A DNA stretch of 48,687 nt from Chara braunii (Eukaryota > Streptophyta > Charophyceae > Charales > Characeae): NCBI GenBank assembly GCA_003427395.1, contig BFEA01000009.1, positions 3,648,234-3,696,920 of the forward strand, read 5' to 3'. The notes beneath the pieces were generated by a model. That model did not search any database and was not told the DNA's origin. It saw nothing but the letters and a program-made list of their open reading frames with translations. How positions within the stretch are numbered: the stretch's first letter is position 1; each line of letters starts with the position of its first letter. Of the stretch, positions 10,990 to 21,290 are shown in pieces. A program made the translations under genes and the position numbers.

Positions 10990-12335
10990 TGGTTTGGTCA
11001 CAGAGGATGGGTGAAGGAGGTGGTGGAGGAAGAAGGTGGAAGGTGGTTGGCTATGGCGGATGGGTGAAGGAGATGGTGGAGGGTGAAGGTGCAAGGTGGT
11101 TGGCTATGGTGGATGGGTAAAGGAGATGGACGAGGAAGAAGGTGGAAGGCGGTCGGCTATGGTGGATGGGTGAAGGAGGTGGTGGAAGAAGAAGGTGATC
11201 GGCTACGGTGGATGGGTGAAGGAGGTGGTGGAGAAAGAAGCTGGAAGGTGGTTGGCTATGGTGAATGGGTGAAAGAGGGGGTGGAGGAAGGAGGTGGAAG
11301 GTGGTCGGTTATGGTGGATGGGTGAAGGAGGTGGTGGAGGAAGAAGGTGGAAGGTGGTTGGCTATGGTGGACGGGTGAAGGAGGTGGTGGAAGACGAAGG
11401 TGGAAGGTGGTTGGCTATGGCAGATGGGTGAAGGAGATGGAGGAGGAAGAAGGTGGAAGGCGGTCGGCTATGGTGGATGGGTGGAGGTGGTGGAGGAAGA
11501 AGGTGGAAGGTGGTTGGCTATGGTGGACGGGTGAAGGAGGTGGTGGGGGACGAAGGTCAAAGGTGGTTGGCTATGGTGAATGAGTGAAAGAGGTGGTGGA
11601 GGAAGGAGGTGGAAGGTTGTTGGCTATGGTGGATGGGTGAAAGAGGTTGGCGATGGGTGAAGGAGGTGGTGGAGGAAGAAGGTGGAAGGTGATCGGCTAT
11701 GGTGGATGAGTGAAGGAGGTGGTGGAGGGCGAAGGTGGAAGGTGGTCGGCTATGGTGGATGGGTGAAGGAGGTGGTGGAGGAAGAAGGTGGAAGGTGGCT
11801 GGCCATGGCGGATGGGTGAAGGAGACGGTGGAGGAAGAAGGCGGAAGGTGATCGACTATGGTGGATAGGCGAAGGAGGTGGTGGAGGAAGAAGGTGGAAG
11901 GTGATTGGCTATGGTGGATGTGGTGGAGGAAGAAGGTGGAAGGTGGTCGGCTATGGTGGATGGGTGAAGGAGGTGGTGGAGGAAGGTGGAAGGTGGTCGG
12001 CTATGGTGGATGGGTGAAGGAGGTGGNGAAGGTGGAAGGTGGTCGGCTATGGTGGATGGGTGAAGGAGGTGGTGGAGGAAGAAGGTGGAAGGTGGTCGGC
12101 TATGGTGGATGGGTGAAGGAGGTGGTGGAGGAAGAAGGTGAAAGGTGGTTGGCTATGGTGGACGAGTGAAGGAGGTGGTGGAGGANGAAGGTGGAATGTG
12201 GTTGGCTATGGTGGATGGGTGAAAGAGGTGGTGGAGGAAGGAGGTGGAAGGTGGTTGGCTATGGTGGATGGGTGAAAGAGGTTGACTATGGTGGATGGGT
12301 GAAGAAGGCGGTGAAGGAAGAAGGTGGAAGGTGGG
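10990..12335. repeat. 53-bp minisatellite, about 25 copies
   Basis: Successive GTGAAGGAGG anchors (for example 11011 and 11064) are 53 bp apart. Each unit contains GGAAGAAGGTGGAAGGTGG and GGCTATGGTGGATGG. The period is not a multiple of three, so the glycine-rich frames it creates jump between frames, which argues against coding. Some units are shortened (around 11640 and 11920). Two single N bases lie in the array near 12027 and 12186. Confidence 0.93.
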
Positions 12336-13150
12336 AGGCGTCGCCCTTGCTACTTCAAGTGTCCTAGGTCCGGCCGTCTACACCCCTCCGGCCTCCAGGC
12401 AAAAATCCTAGCACTAATCCTACAATAGCTATGCAGATAGACACAGATTTGCAGAAAACACAGTTCTGTAGGGACCCACAGATTTGCAGAAACACACAGT
12501 TTTACAAAAAATGCATAATTTGCAGATTTGTTGTTTTTTCGGCACTTTTTGCCGTTTTTGCATAAGTGTGGGGTGCCGGAAAACACAGGTCTGTGTTTCC
12601 TGCCCCAAACGTCCTCAGAATCCCTCAAAATTTGGAGGGCTCTTTCACTGCACCTCAGGGAAGGCCTCTGCAAAATTTGAAGTGATTCCGATGTCGTTTG
12701 GCCGTACTTGTCTGTTTCGGGCGCCTTCCGGCCTCAATGCGAACAATTCGGGGAAGTCCGTTCTCCGTTTTTTTCAGAAAAACGGACTCCGATGGTCTGC
12801 TGGGTCTGCAGGCCACCTGTTTATGCCTAGGATATGAGGTCTGAGAAGTTTTAGGCCACATACCCCATGTTTGACAGATTTGTCACAGGGGTGTTTCCGG
12901 GTCGTTTCGGTCCGCTTGCGGTTTTCAGGGCGGTCTTGCGTCGGCGGCCGGCCACTTGTTTTCCTTTGCAGCAGCAGATGTCCGGCTTGGCCAGACCTTT
13001 TCAGCAGCTAAGGACCTACAACAATCAGAAACAGCCGCAGCAACAGTAGTCTAAACAATTGGAAATAAGTATCCTACCTACTTCTCCATTACCGCGTTCG
13101 AATAGAACACGAGGGGGGGTGAAAGCATGCGGTATTGGAGCACAGAGGGG
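12336..13150. other. No recognisable gene
   Basis: Unique-looking spacer between two satellites. CACAGATTTGCAGAAA is directly repeated at about 12442 and 12478. Nothing supports a gene. Confidence 0.5.
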
Positions 13151-13154
13151 GGCA

Positions 13155-14180
13155 TGGCGATTTTCACTAGACTAGGAAAATGGTCAATGCATGAGCACAA
13201 CATCACAAAAACACTAGAATGAACCAAGATTGGACTAGCGATTTACACCATAGTGGAGGTTGAAGGAGAGAGTGGAGAGAAAGTGAGTGAAACTCACTTT
13301 TGGACTCTCAGACACACAAGGGAAAGTTGCGATTTACACTAGACTAAAAAAATGGACAATGCACACGACATCACAAAAACACTAGAACGAACCAAGATTG
13401 ATCTAGCGATTTACACCATAGTGAAGATTGAAGGAGAGCGTGGAGAGAAAGTGAATGAAACTCACTTTTGGACTCACACACACACAAGGGAAAGTTGTGA
13501 TTTACACTAGACTAGAAAAATGGACAATGCATGAGCACATCATCATAAAAAACACTAGAATGAACGAAGATTGAACTAGCAATTTACACCATAGTGAAGA
13601 TTGAAGGAGAGAGTGAATAGAAAGTGAGTGAAACTCACTTTTGGACTCACACACACACAAGGGAAAGTTGCGATTTACACTAGACTAGAAAAATGGACAA
13701 TGCATGAGCGCAACATCACAAAAACACTAGAATGAACCAAGATTGAACTTGCGATTTACACAATAGTGAAGATTGAAGGAGAGAGTGAAGAGAAAGTGAG
13801 CGAAACTCACTTTTGGACTCACACACACACACAAGGGAAAATTGCGATTTACACTAGACTAGAAAAATGGACAATGCATGAGCACAACATCACAAAAACA
13901 CTAGAATGGACCAAGATTGAACTTGCAACTTACACCATAGTGAAGATTGAAGGAGANNNNNNNNNNNNNNNNNNNNNNNNNNNNNNNNNNNNNNNNNNNN
14001 NNNNNNNNNNNNNNNNNNNNNNNNNNNNNNNNNNNNGAACCAAGATTGAACTTGCGATTTACACCATAGTGAAGATTGAAGGAGAGACTGGAGAGAAAGT
14101 GAGTGAAACTCACTTTTGGACTCACACACACACAAGGGAAAGTTGCAATTTACATGAGACTAGAAAAATGGATAATGGAG
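13155..14180. repeat. 168-174-bp satellite, about six monomers (interrupted by a gap)
   Basis: GGAAAGTT-type anchors fall at about 13321, 13489, 13662, 13836 and 14137, giving spacings of 168, 173 and 174 bp and one interval spanning an assembly gap. Each monomer carries GCGATTTACAC twice, a short palindrome (GTGAGT, GAA, ACTCAC) and a CA run. The first monomer, near 13155, is the most diverged. Confidence 0.93.
13957..14036. other. Assembly gap of 80 N
   Basis: A run of N inside the satellite. The anchors on either side are 301 bp apart, which is not a whole number of monomers, so the gap size is probably nominal. Confidence 0.95.
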
Positions 14181-14240
14181 AGTCTACTACTAGTGGAAAA
14201 GTCTTCTACTCGCGGTCCAAATCTTTGCGAGATATCTATA

Positions 14241-14368
14241 GAGGAAAAGGAGAAGAAAAAAAGAAGAGGAGGAAGAAGAGGGGAAGGGGAAGAAGAAAAA
14301 GAAAAAGAAAAAGAAAAAAAGAAGAAAAAGAAGAGGAAGAAGAGGAGGGAGAAGAAGAAGAAGAAGAA

Positions 14369-14400
<32 letters not shown>

Positions 14401-14406
14401 AGAAAA
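14241..14406. repeat. 166-nt uninterrupted purine tract with GAA repeats
   Basis: Every base on the plus strand here is A or G, ending in a GAA/GAG trinucleotide run. The Lys/Glu-rich or Phe/Leu-rich frames across it are artefacts of the repeat. Confidence 0.95.
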
Positions 14407-15960
14407 CTCTCTCCACTCACCTCTCCTTGGTCTTGAAGTTGATATCCCAACCTTTGATGAAGCGTTTCCTCACTTAGCTATGGCTTCCTTCTCCTTCAAG
14501 CCCTTCCCCTCCTTCCTCTCTCACTTCCTCCCAAGTTGCCACAAGCTCCAACCACTATGGCTATGGAGTCCTTCCCTTTAGGAGGGCTAATGAGACTCCC
14601 TCTAGCCTGTCTCTCCTCCTCACACCCCGGGGGTCATGGCCAATCACCTTCCTAGTGCCAACCTCCCTACCACCAGCCTCTAGAGCTCTTTTCCTAACTC
14701 CCAGTCTCGTCTAAGCTCTCATACAGGCATGGGTTCCCCTCTCCTCACTCCAAGTGTGTGTGGTGCTCTCATGGGCACATTTGGGCAACAAGGGCACTCC
14801 TCATACAAATGGGAGTGTGGCAGATTGAACTCCCAGCTTATGTGGGCTGTAGCGAGCAGTCCGGCCAGCCGATGGGCCTCCCCATGTGCCTCATGGTGAA
14901 CCGAGGTACCCCCATGGCCAATTTTCACCGCTAGGCCTCTCCGGGGGCCGCACCTGGGCCTCATTTTAGCCAGGTTCATGCAGTCCGAGTGGTTGGTACC
15001 AACCAACTTGGACTGCCCCTTGGGCCTCTTTTCAGCCTCATGCCATTTGAAAAATGTTGCCCCCTTGAGTCCAAGGCCCAAGGAACGGCCTACTTGGGGA
15101 ATGACTTTTTCTCGACTTTTTCTGATCTTGGCCTCCCTTGGGTAGGCCGGAGAATTTTTTCATATGGCGGTATATTTTCAGCCTTGGATCAGGCTGAGAT
15201 CCAAGGCAAACACTATTCCGAGCTACCCCATGATGTCCCTTGCTTCAAATTTGAGCCCCTAAGTCCAATTTTTCATTTTTTTGTGCATCTTGCTCTCTTT
15301 TTGGGCCAGATGCACAATTCTGTCTTTTTCCTTCTTTTGTTTCTTTCCGTTTTGGGTTGCCACCTCATTCCGGAGCTAGCCGTTTTGAGATGGCCCACAA
15401 AAAATGGCTGTTTTCTCTCCACCATGAGATCTGATCTCAGATCCATGGTCAAAAAGAAAACTGGTCATTTCTCCCTTGCATTTTCCCTCATTTTCCATTT
15501 TTTAATTCAGATATTGTGGAGATATGGCCCTTGGCAATCCGGACTGCCCTCCCTCCTTCCAAGAGATCCCTCCTTCCAGGAGGGATGAGGTCATCATTAG
15601 GACTTGTCAGTCCCTACTGCAGCAGTCCCAATGGACCGGCGCATTCTCCTCCACCCTTTTCTCCCGTTTTGTCTCATTCTCTCTCCATTTTCTCCCCTTT
15701 TTCTTTTATTTTTCTTTTATTTTTGTTGTGACAAGTGTCAAATAGCTGTGCACTCTTTTTCTAGGCCTTGGAACCTCATTCATGGGCAGGTTCATGGCCG
15801 GTTGTTGGCCGTTATATCCCGGACTTCAGAAATGACCCTCCCATAATTGTAGAGGGCTCCATTTTGCCACCGTTTGTCCGAATTTGAGCCCCTTTTGCTC
15901 CGATTTTCCATGGACAGCCTGTTTCTCATGTTGGGCCTCTTGAAGCTCTATTTTCACATA
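14407..15960. other. Non-coding region with a cluster of hairpins
   Basis: No gene is recognised. Inverted repeats are frequent: 14980-15016 (imperfect, about 17 bp, starting GCAGTCC), 15181-15207 (perfect 10 bp, GCCTTGGATC and GATCCAAGGC), 15421-15449 (imperfect, ACCATG and CATGGT ends) and 15566-15586 (perfect 9 bp, ATCCCTCCT and AGGAGGGAT). Confidence 0.65.
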
Positions 15961-15964
15961 CCTT

Positions 15965-16300
15965 GCTAGTCCGAAATATCTCGGACTGCTGGGCAGCTCT
16001 TCTATCTCTCATTTTCTCTTTTCTTTTTACCGTTAGTCCTCCCGTTTGGGCTCCACTAGTAGTTGCACTAGTGGTGCCGATATTTTTCACCATCAAGATC
16101 TTCGATCTTGGTGGCGCCATTGGCCTCGCGCAACCATTCCCCACATCGGCTCGTGGTTGTTTCCTTGGGACACCTCAGGTCTCCGCCACTTCTCCCGTAC
16201 TAGTCTTTTTTTTTTTTTTTTTTTTTTTTTTTTCTTGCCCCGCTGGCACGCATCCTATTTTTCGTCTCTTATTATTTTGACCCACTTAGTCCCCGACAAC
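15965..16300. repeat. Direct repeat, copy 1 of 2 (partner 17400-17665)
   Basis: Starts with an inverted repeat, AGTCCGA and TCGGACT (15968-15987), followed by a pyrimidine tract, a CTAGTGGTGC plus ATATTTTT block and a second hairpin around AAGATCTTCGATCTT. The same order of blocks recurs at 17400-17665, about 1.43 kb downstream. A T run of 28 nt (16206-16233) interrupts this copy. Confidence 0.65.
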
Positions 16301-16503
16301 ATCCCGGACGGCGTCCCATTTTTTTGTTTGGGACTCCCCTTGTCCCCGACAGTCCCAATATCTTTTCCGTGAGTGCCACATGTGTGTCGATTCATCTCAC
16401 GGTTACCGCTTGCCGTCTTTATTTGCCCCATGCCGAAATTACCTTTTTCTAGCCTTTTGGGTTTGTCGTGGCTCATTTTCCCTTAGCCTAGGCATCCTCA
16501 TGC

Positions 16504-16984
16504 AGTCCGTTACTTCTTGGATTGCAATCATGGTCATTTTCCTAGTTCCACAACCCCACAATGTGCCCCATGCCAAAGGAAAATGAGACGTTCAATTTTT
16601 GGGTGCATCCAGGTTCAATATTGGCCCCGGATGCACCTTGGGTTTGTATTTTCTCTTTCCCAAGTAGTCCGTTGCAACTCGGACTGCAGTAGGGGTCATT
16701 TTCGTAGTCCCACTACCCCACAACAAACCTCAAACTAAAAGAAAAGAAAACGGTCAAGTCCCAAGTGCATCTGGTCTCCATTTTGGCTCCCGGTGCACCA
16801 AAAACATGTGTTTGGCCTACCTCATGCAATCCATTGTATCTCGGATGCATGAGGGTTTGATTTTTCTTGATTTCTCTGCAAAATCAAAAGAAAATCAAGG
16901 AACTTTGTAACCGACATATGCCAAAATGAATCTGGTCACAAATGCATCCCCTAGATGGGCGTTTTTGGCTGTTAGTGCGCTTTT

Positions 16985-16989
<5 letters not shown>
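16504..16989. repeat. 162-bp tandem triplication
   Basis: Three diverged units begin at 16504, 16666 and 16828, exactly 162 bp apart. Each opens with an AGTCC or AATCC hairpin (second unit: AGTCCG and CGGACT) and contains a GGTCATTTT-like block and a TGCATC/GGTGCACC block near its end. The third ends at a long T run (16988-17024). Confidence 0.75.
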
Positions 16990-17024
<35 letters not shown>

Positions 17025-17136
17025 CCCCCCCTTTGAGCAAAGAGGGGCCCCCCCCGCCCCTCTTTTTTGCACCCCCTAATGACAAACAAACCCTCCATCC
17101 CTTTTTCTTTCTTTTTTTTTTTTTTTTTTTTTTTTT
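16988..17136. repeat. Poly-T / poly-C low-complexity block
   Basis: T runs at 16988-17024 and 17112-17136 flank C-rich sequence at 17025-17060. No coding potential. Confidence 0.9.
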
Positions 17137-17399
17137 CCTTATTCTTTTTTTTTTCCCATTTGCATGCCAAGTGTCAACCAGCCGTTAAGGCCCTTTTCTA
17201 GGTTTTTCCTCTTGGTTTTGGCCCTTCCCATGCTCAAGGGTCACTCCGTTGTTTCTCGGACTGCAGTTGCGGCCTTCCCATGTCCATGAGAGTCTCTGTT
17301 TGACTCTATCTCTTCCAAACGGTAGGCCCTCATGCTCTGATTTTCTCCCGGAGGTCTATTTTTCCCATGGAGCCTCTTTTGACTCCATCTTCTTAGGGG

Positions 17400-17665
17400 A
17401 GGCCAATCCGAGATTTTTCGGATTGCTCCCACGCCTCTACCTCCATGTTCCTTTGCCTTTTTTTTTTTTTTTTGCCTTCCCACTTGCTCCCAATAGTGCT
17501 CATTCTAGTGGTGCTAATATTTTTGGCCGTCAAATCCTTGATCTTGACGGTGCACCTTGCTTTAATTATTTGCACCTCACGGCGCGCCATAATTTTTCCT
17601 CGGGACTTCACAAGTCCCCGCCAATTGACCGCGCTGGTCCCCGACACTAGGCCCGCTAGTAGTCC
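17400..17665. repeat. Direct repeat, copy 2 of 2 (partner 15965-16300)
   Basis: Begins with AATCCGA and TCGGATT around a short loop (same position as the hairpin of copy 1), a T-rich tract at about 17459-17473, then CTAGTGGTGCTAATATTTTT, 18 of 20 bases like copy 1, and a hairpin around AAATCCTTGATCTT. It runs into the 26-bp minisatellite. Confidence 0.65.
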
Positions 17666-17813
17666 CCGTCAGTACTCGTCCCGCGCTAGTTCCCGGCATT
17701 AGTCTGGTCGGTGGTCCCCGACACTTTGTCCCGCCGGTGGTCCCCGACACTTTGTCCCGCCTGTGGTCCCCAACATTTTGTCCCGTCGGTGGTCCCCGAC
17801 ACCTTGTCTTCCT
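17632..17813. repeat. 26-bp minisatellite, seven units
   Basis: Units at 17632, 17658, 17684, 17710, 17736, 17762 and 17788 keep an exact 26-bp register. The core is GGTGGTCCCCGACACTTTGT, and divergence increases towards the left end. A related GTCCCCGACA motif also occurs at 16285 and 16341. Confidence 0.85.
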
Positions 17814-17959
17814 CTTGCTCCGCATGCCGATCTTCCCGGTTGTGGCTCCTTACTTAGCCCATGACCCCTTGACCTTTTGTCCTGACCAAGTGCTCTCTAG
17901 TGCCGAATTTCTGACTAGGACCGATTCCCCCACCTGCAGAGGTTCTTTTATGATATTCT

Positions 17960-19024
17960 TGAGTTGATCCCACCTTGCCTTGTCTTTCATTCTGCTATCT
18001 AGGACTCAACTCACTACTTTTTCTGTTGCCTCCTTTAATTGTTCTGTCGTCAGGCGCGGGTCATCATCTAGCCTATTCCAAGGCGCCGATATCTAGCCTC
18101 GGTTAATTGTTCCGTCGTCAGGCGCGGGTCATCATCTAGCCTATTCCAAGTCGGTACTGGGGCTTCCATTGGGAAATCAATTTCTCTCTCATACCACAAC
18201 TCGACTGGAACACATCCTGTAGTTCTCTTTGGAGTTACATTCTCTGCAAAAACGACCTGCTTGAGGTACTTAGGCCAGTTCCCGATATCATCAGCCGCTA
18301 ACTTCGCGATCGTGTTCTTCAGTGTCAGATGTCCCCTTTCCACGGGCGGCGTATTGGCCTCCAGGTGGTATAGCTCAATTAGCTTAATGGGCACCCCGGG
18401 TCTTTTAGAAGTGTTCAAGACTTCCTGATTCATGAACTCCATCCCATTATCAACTATAAACCTCCTGATGAATGAGTATCTCAGGTAAAAATCCTCAATC
18501 CAACCGGCCACTGATATCCCAGTTTTCTTCTTGAGAGTTACCGCTTCCACAAACCCACTAAGGTCATCTCTAGCGTCAAGTATGTACCGGTACCCTTTCG
18601 TAGATACGGGCATGACCTCGAGATCGAGGTGAACCAAATGTCCTGAACCAAGCACCCGCGTCGGTCTCAAAAACTCAAAAACACAAGCCGAACTCCGGTC
18701 TTGACAGATGAAACAGGTCTGGCAGTATGTGGCAACCATGCTCCCCATTCCTGGCCAGAAATAGAGTGACGCTATTTTTGCCAGCGTCCCCTTCAAGGAG
18801 CGATGTCCCCCTGCCAATCCATCATGCATTGCCTGAATTACGTCCGCCAACCAAGATCGTCTGCACACGACCCTTCTAGGCATTAGACCTTCCTTCTTCT
18901 TGAATGAATGTCCGTTCTTCAATACATACTTATCAACCTCCTCTCTTGCCTTGAGGCTGACCTCCCCCGCTTCCTTATTTTCTACGAGCAATAGATCTAT
19001 CTCCTTGAAGAGCCCATCGTACAT
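17960..19024 (-). pseudogene. pol: Gypsy integrase, copy B
   Basis: The frame from 19024 shows the H2C2 zinc region (HDGLAGGH, CQTCFICQ) and the catalytic residues D (LVHLDLEVMPVS), D (FIVDNGMEFMN) and E (PPVERGHLTLKN), with one extra Pro before the Glu motif relative to copy A. The C-terminal passage (LWYEREIDFP, VPTWNRLDDDPRLTTEQLTE) is in frame. It then hits a 48-bp direct duplication (18035-18082 and 18103-18150, one mismatch) that ends the frame early. Sequence homologous to A's tail continues in fragments to about 17960. Confidence 0.88.
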
Positions 19025-19079
19025 CTGAACATAGAAGTATTCCTTTGTATTTTGACGATCCTCCTCCTTAACCTATGCT

Positions 19080-19800
19080 TAACCGACTAGGTACTGTTGC
19101 CGCTTCTGTTCTCACAACTCAACCAGACTCATAACTATTTCCTGTCCCCCTTCTACAACCATTGCCATCAGCTCTTCCTGAAGCCCCACAATGTCACCCC
19201 ATGAGTCCTTCTCTTACTTACAATTGGTCCTTGTAACTCTGCTCCCTCCCTGAGTTCTGCCACTACGGTAGGAGACTCTTTTTCCAATGCATAAAGCAAC
19301 AATTCCCCGGATGTACAGGCCGGCTCCACCATCTCGTTGTCTACCACAAGAGTCCCTCCCTCATAGTGGAGGAACGCATCGACGTGCTCCGCGTCCTCTA
19401 CTCTTTCCGGTGTAATGCAAACCCTGCTCAGGCCATCGGCCCTATTCCTAAGGTCCGCAATGTGCTCGATTTTGCAATCAAACTGCCAGATGAACCCTAC
19501 CCATCTTCCTACTGTCGGATCTATCGGCTTGTAGTTCTTTAGTTCTCCCACGACATTCGTCGGGTCGATCCTTAGGATGAATCTTCGTCCAAAGAGGTAA
19601 GCTTGAAAGGTCTTGAGGCAATGTAGAACGACCAACACCTCCTTCTTCAATTGAGAGTAGCGACGCTCTGCTGAGTTCAGCGTCCCACTCTCGAAACTGG
19701 ATTGGTCGCTCTCTCTCATCTTCACCCCTTTGTATTAGAACTCCTCCCACAACTAAAGGTCCCCGTCGGTCTCAAGCACAAAAGGACGCCCTACCTCATC
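19080..19800 (-). pseudogene. pol: Gypsy RNase H, copy B
   Basis: The segments FVLETDG, then GPLVVGGVLIQRGE in the next frame, then YSQLKKEVLVVLHCLKTF and FGRRFILRIDPTNVVG, show the RNase H domain. The catalytic Asp in ETDG is kept, unlike in copy A, but frameshifts near 19762 and near 19690 break it. The linker to integrase (ALEKESPTVVAELREGAE) follows and is broken near 19215. Confidence 0.8.
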
Positions 19801-19982
19801 GTAAAAACACGGAGCAGCAAGGATGACCTGCTCGGACGTCAATATATCTTTGAGAGCCTGGACGGCGACTTCTCTCTCCTCTGTCCAGTCCATTGTACCT
19901 TCTTCGCGAATCATGGCCCGGATGGGTTCCGCTATCTTAGCGAAGCCTTTGATGAAAATTCTTCAAAATCCTACAATCCCTA

Positions 19983-20640
19983 GGAAGACCCTCATTTCTG
20001 TTGTGCTACGGAGAGGTGTTGGTCATTGAGAGATTTTGCCGGTGTTGGTTGGATCGGGCTTCCTTCCATATGCTCCACAACAAAACCGTAAGATGGTCAC
20101 TTCTAGAACTGCCAGGATACTCTTGGGATTGCTGGCAGTGATATTGTACACCACGAACCTACGGAGGAGTTCCTTGATGTCATGTAAGTGATCCCATACG
20201 AACTTTCGCACTCCGGGTTAAACTTTTGTCTCATCCTTTTCTCGGGCGCCCTTAATCGGGTTGTTAGCAATGTCAGGTTCACACTTCGCAGGGAACATGT
20301 CTCCTGGAACTGCGAGCATTCCCCTTTGTGCTTCCACCACAATATTGGTGAAGCCCATAGGAGTCACTTACATTTGTAACTGGGCTACTCGAGTGTGCAT
20401 GCTCGTGTTGGGTATATCCCGGGCATCCAGCGGGAGCTGATCGTATCCGGAATAAAGATCTACTAGTGAGTAAATACTTCGCCCGACATGGGATTCTACC
20501 AACAAGTCTGTTTGAGGCAGCGACCCTGCCTCCCGGATGGTGACAACATTTAATTTCTGCAGATCCTGGATCCACATAAGCGTCTTGTTAGGTTTCCGGA
20601 ACGCAAACCGCATGTTTGCTTATGACGATGCCGTGGTTTT
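19983..20640 (-). pseudogene. pol: Gypsy reverse transcriptase, copy B (active site lost)
   Basis: The first frame (20613-20368) reads FRKPNKTLMWIQDLQKLN and IYSLVDLYSGYDQLPLDARD. A frameshift/stop zone near 20370 follows. Then comes MFPAKCEPDIANNPIKG, where copy A has the catalytic SYIDDNPIKG. The catalytic YIDD is therefore DIAN here, so polymerase activity is lost. GVRKFVWDHLHDI follows after a stop near 20220. Confidence 0.83.
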
Positions 20641-20727
20641 TGCCACGAAGGAGTCCATCTTTACTCTAAGTAGCTTTGTCACTTCTCCTGCTACTCCGAA
20701 ATCGTAGTCAGGTACCTTGTCATTCCA

Positions 20728-21290
20728 TCATTCGTGCTCAACTGTGTGGATCCTGACTGGAGGTATCAAATTTGCATTCAGTCGCCCCTTCTGATGGTCA
20801 TTGAAGGCAAATGCTATGTGAAAATCTTGACATGCTTTCTCAATTAAGAGTGTTTCCTGCTCTATCAGGAATCCCTCCACTCCTATCTTCATGGTCTCTA
20901 CTACTTCATTCAGTATTCGATGCCCCTCTGTTGCCCTTCTTTCCTCCCTTTCCATGACCTCTTCCTTTGTTGTATCTAGCAGAATCGAGACAGGCTTAGC
21001 CTTCTTTCCTATTTGCGAACGCTTCCTTCTACGATCTTTCTCCTAAAAAATGAACAGTCAGAATCGTCCGTGGTGCTTCAGCAATTTGAGACTGGATACC
21101 GATCAATTTCCCATTTAGGCAATAGCCTTTTCGGACTTCTTCCCCAAACTTGGCGAGCGCAACTGGATCCACACCTACCTTATGGTATTGATAGCTTTGA
21201 CAAGGTGCAGTAAGTCCGAGACTTCCAGTGTTATCTCTGCCTCCTAATCTCGAGTCTCCTTTGACCTAGGAAAATTGGTCATTAATTAGA
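20728..21290 (-). pseudogene. pol: Pre-RT segment, copy B
   Basis: The clear part (20955-20728) is HRILNEVVETMKIGVEGF, FHIAFAFNDHQKGRLNANLI and PPVRIHTVEHE, matching copy A at 3161-3481. Upstream to about 21290 the frame is broken into short pieces matching A's 3535-3852 region (LLQLVKAIEY-like, VRKGYCLNGK-like). Confidence 0.65.

Noticed and set aside
11083-12169. Glycine-rich protein gene
   Set aside because: The 53-bp period shifts frame at each unit; no stable frame, start or splice context.
13766-14581. Long plus-strand open frame of about 270 codons
   Set aside because: It crosses an N gap and consists of satellite plus a purine tract, so the peptide is an artefact of repeats.
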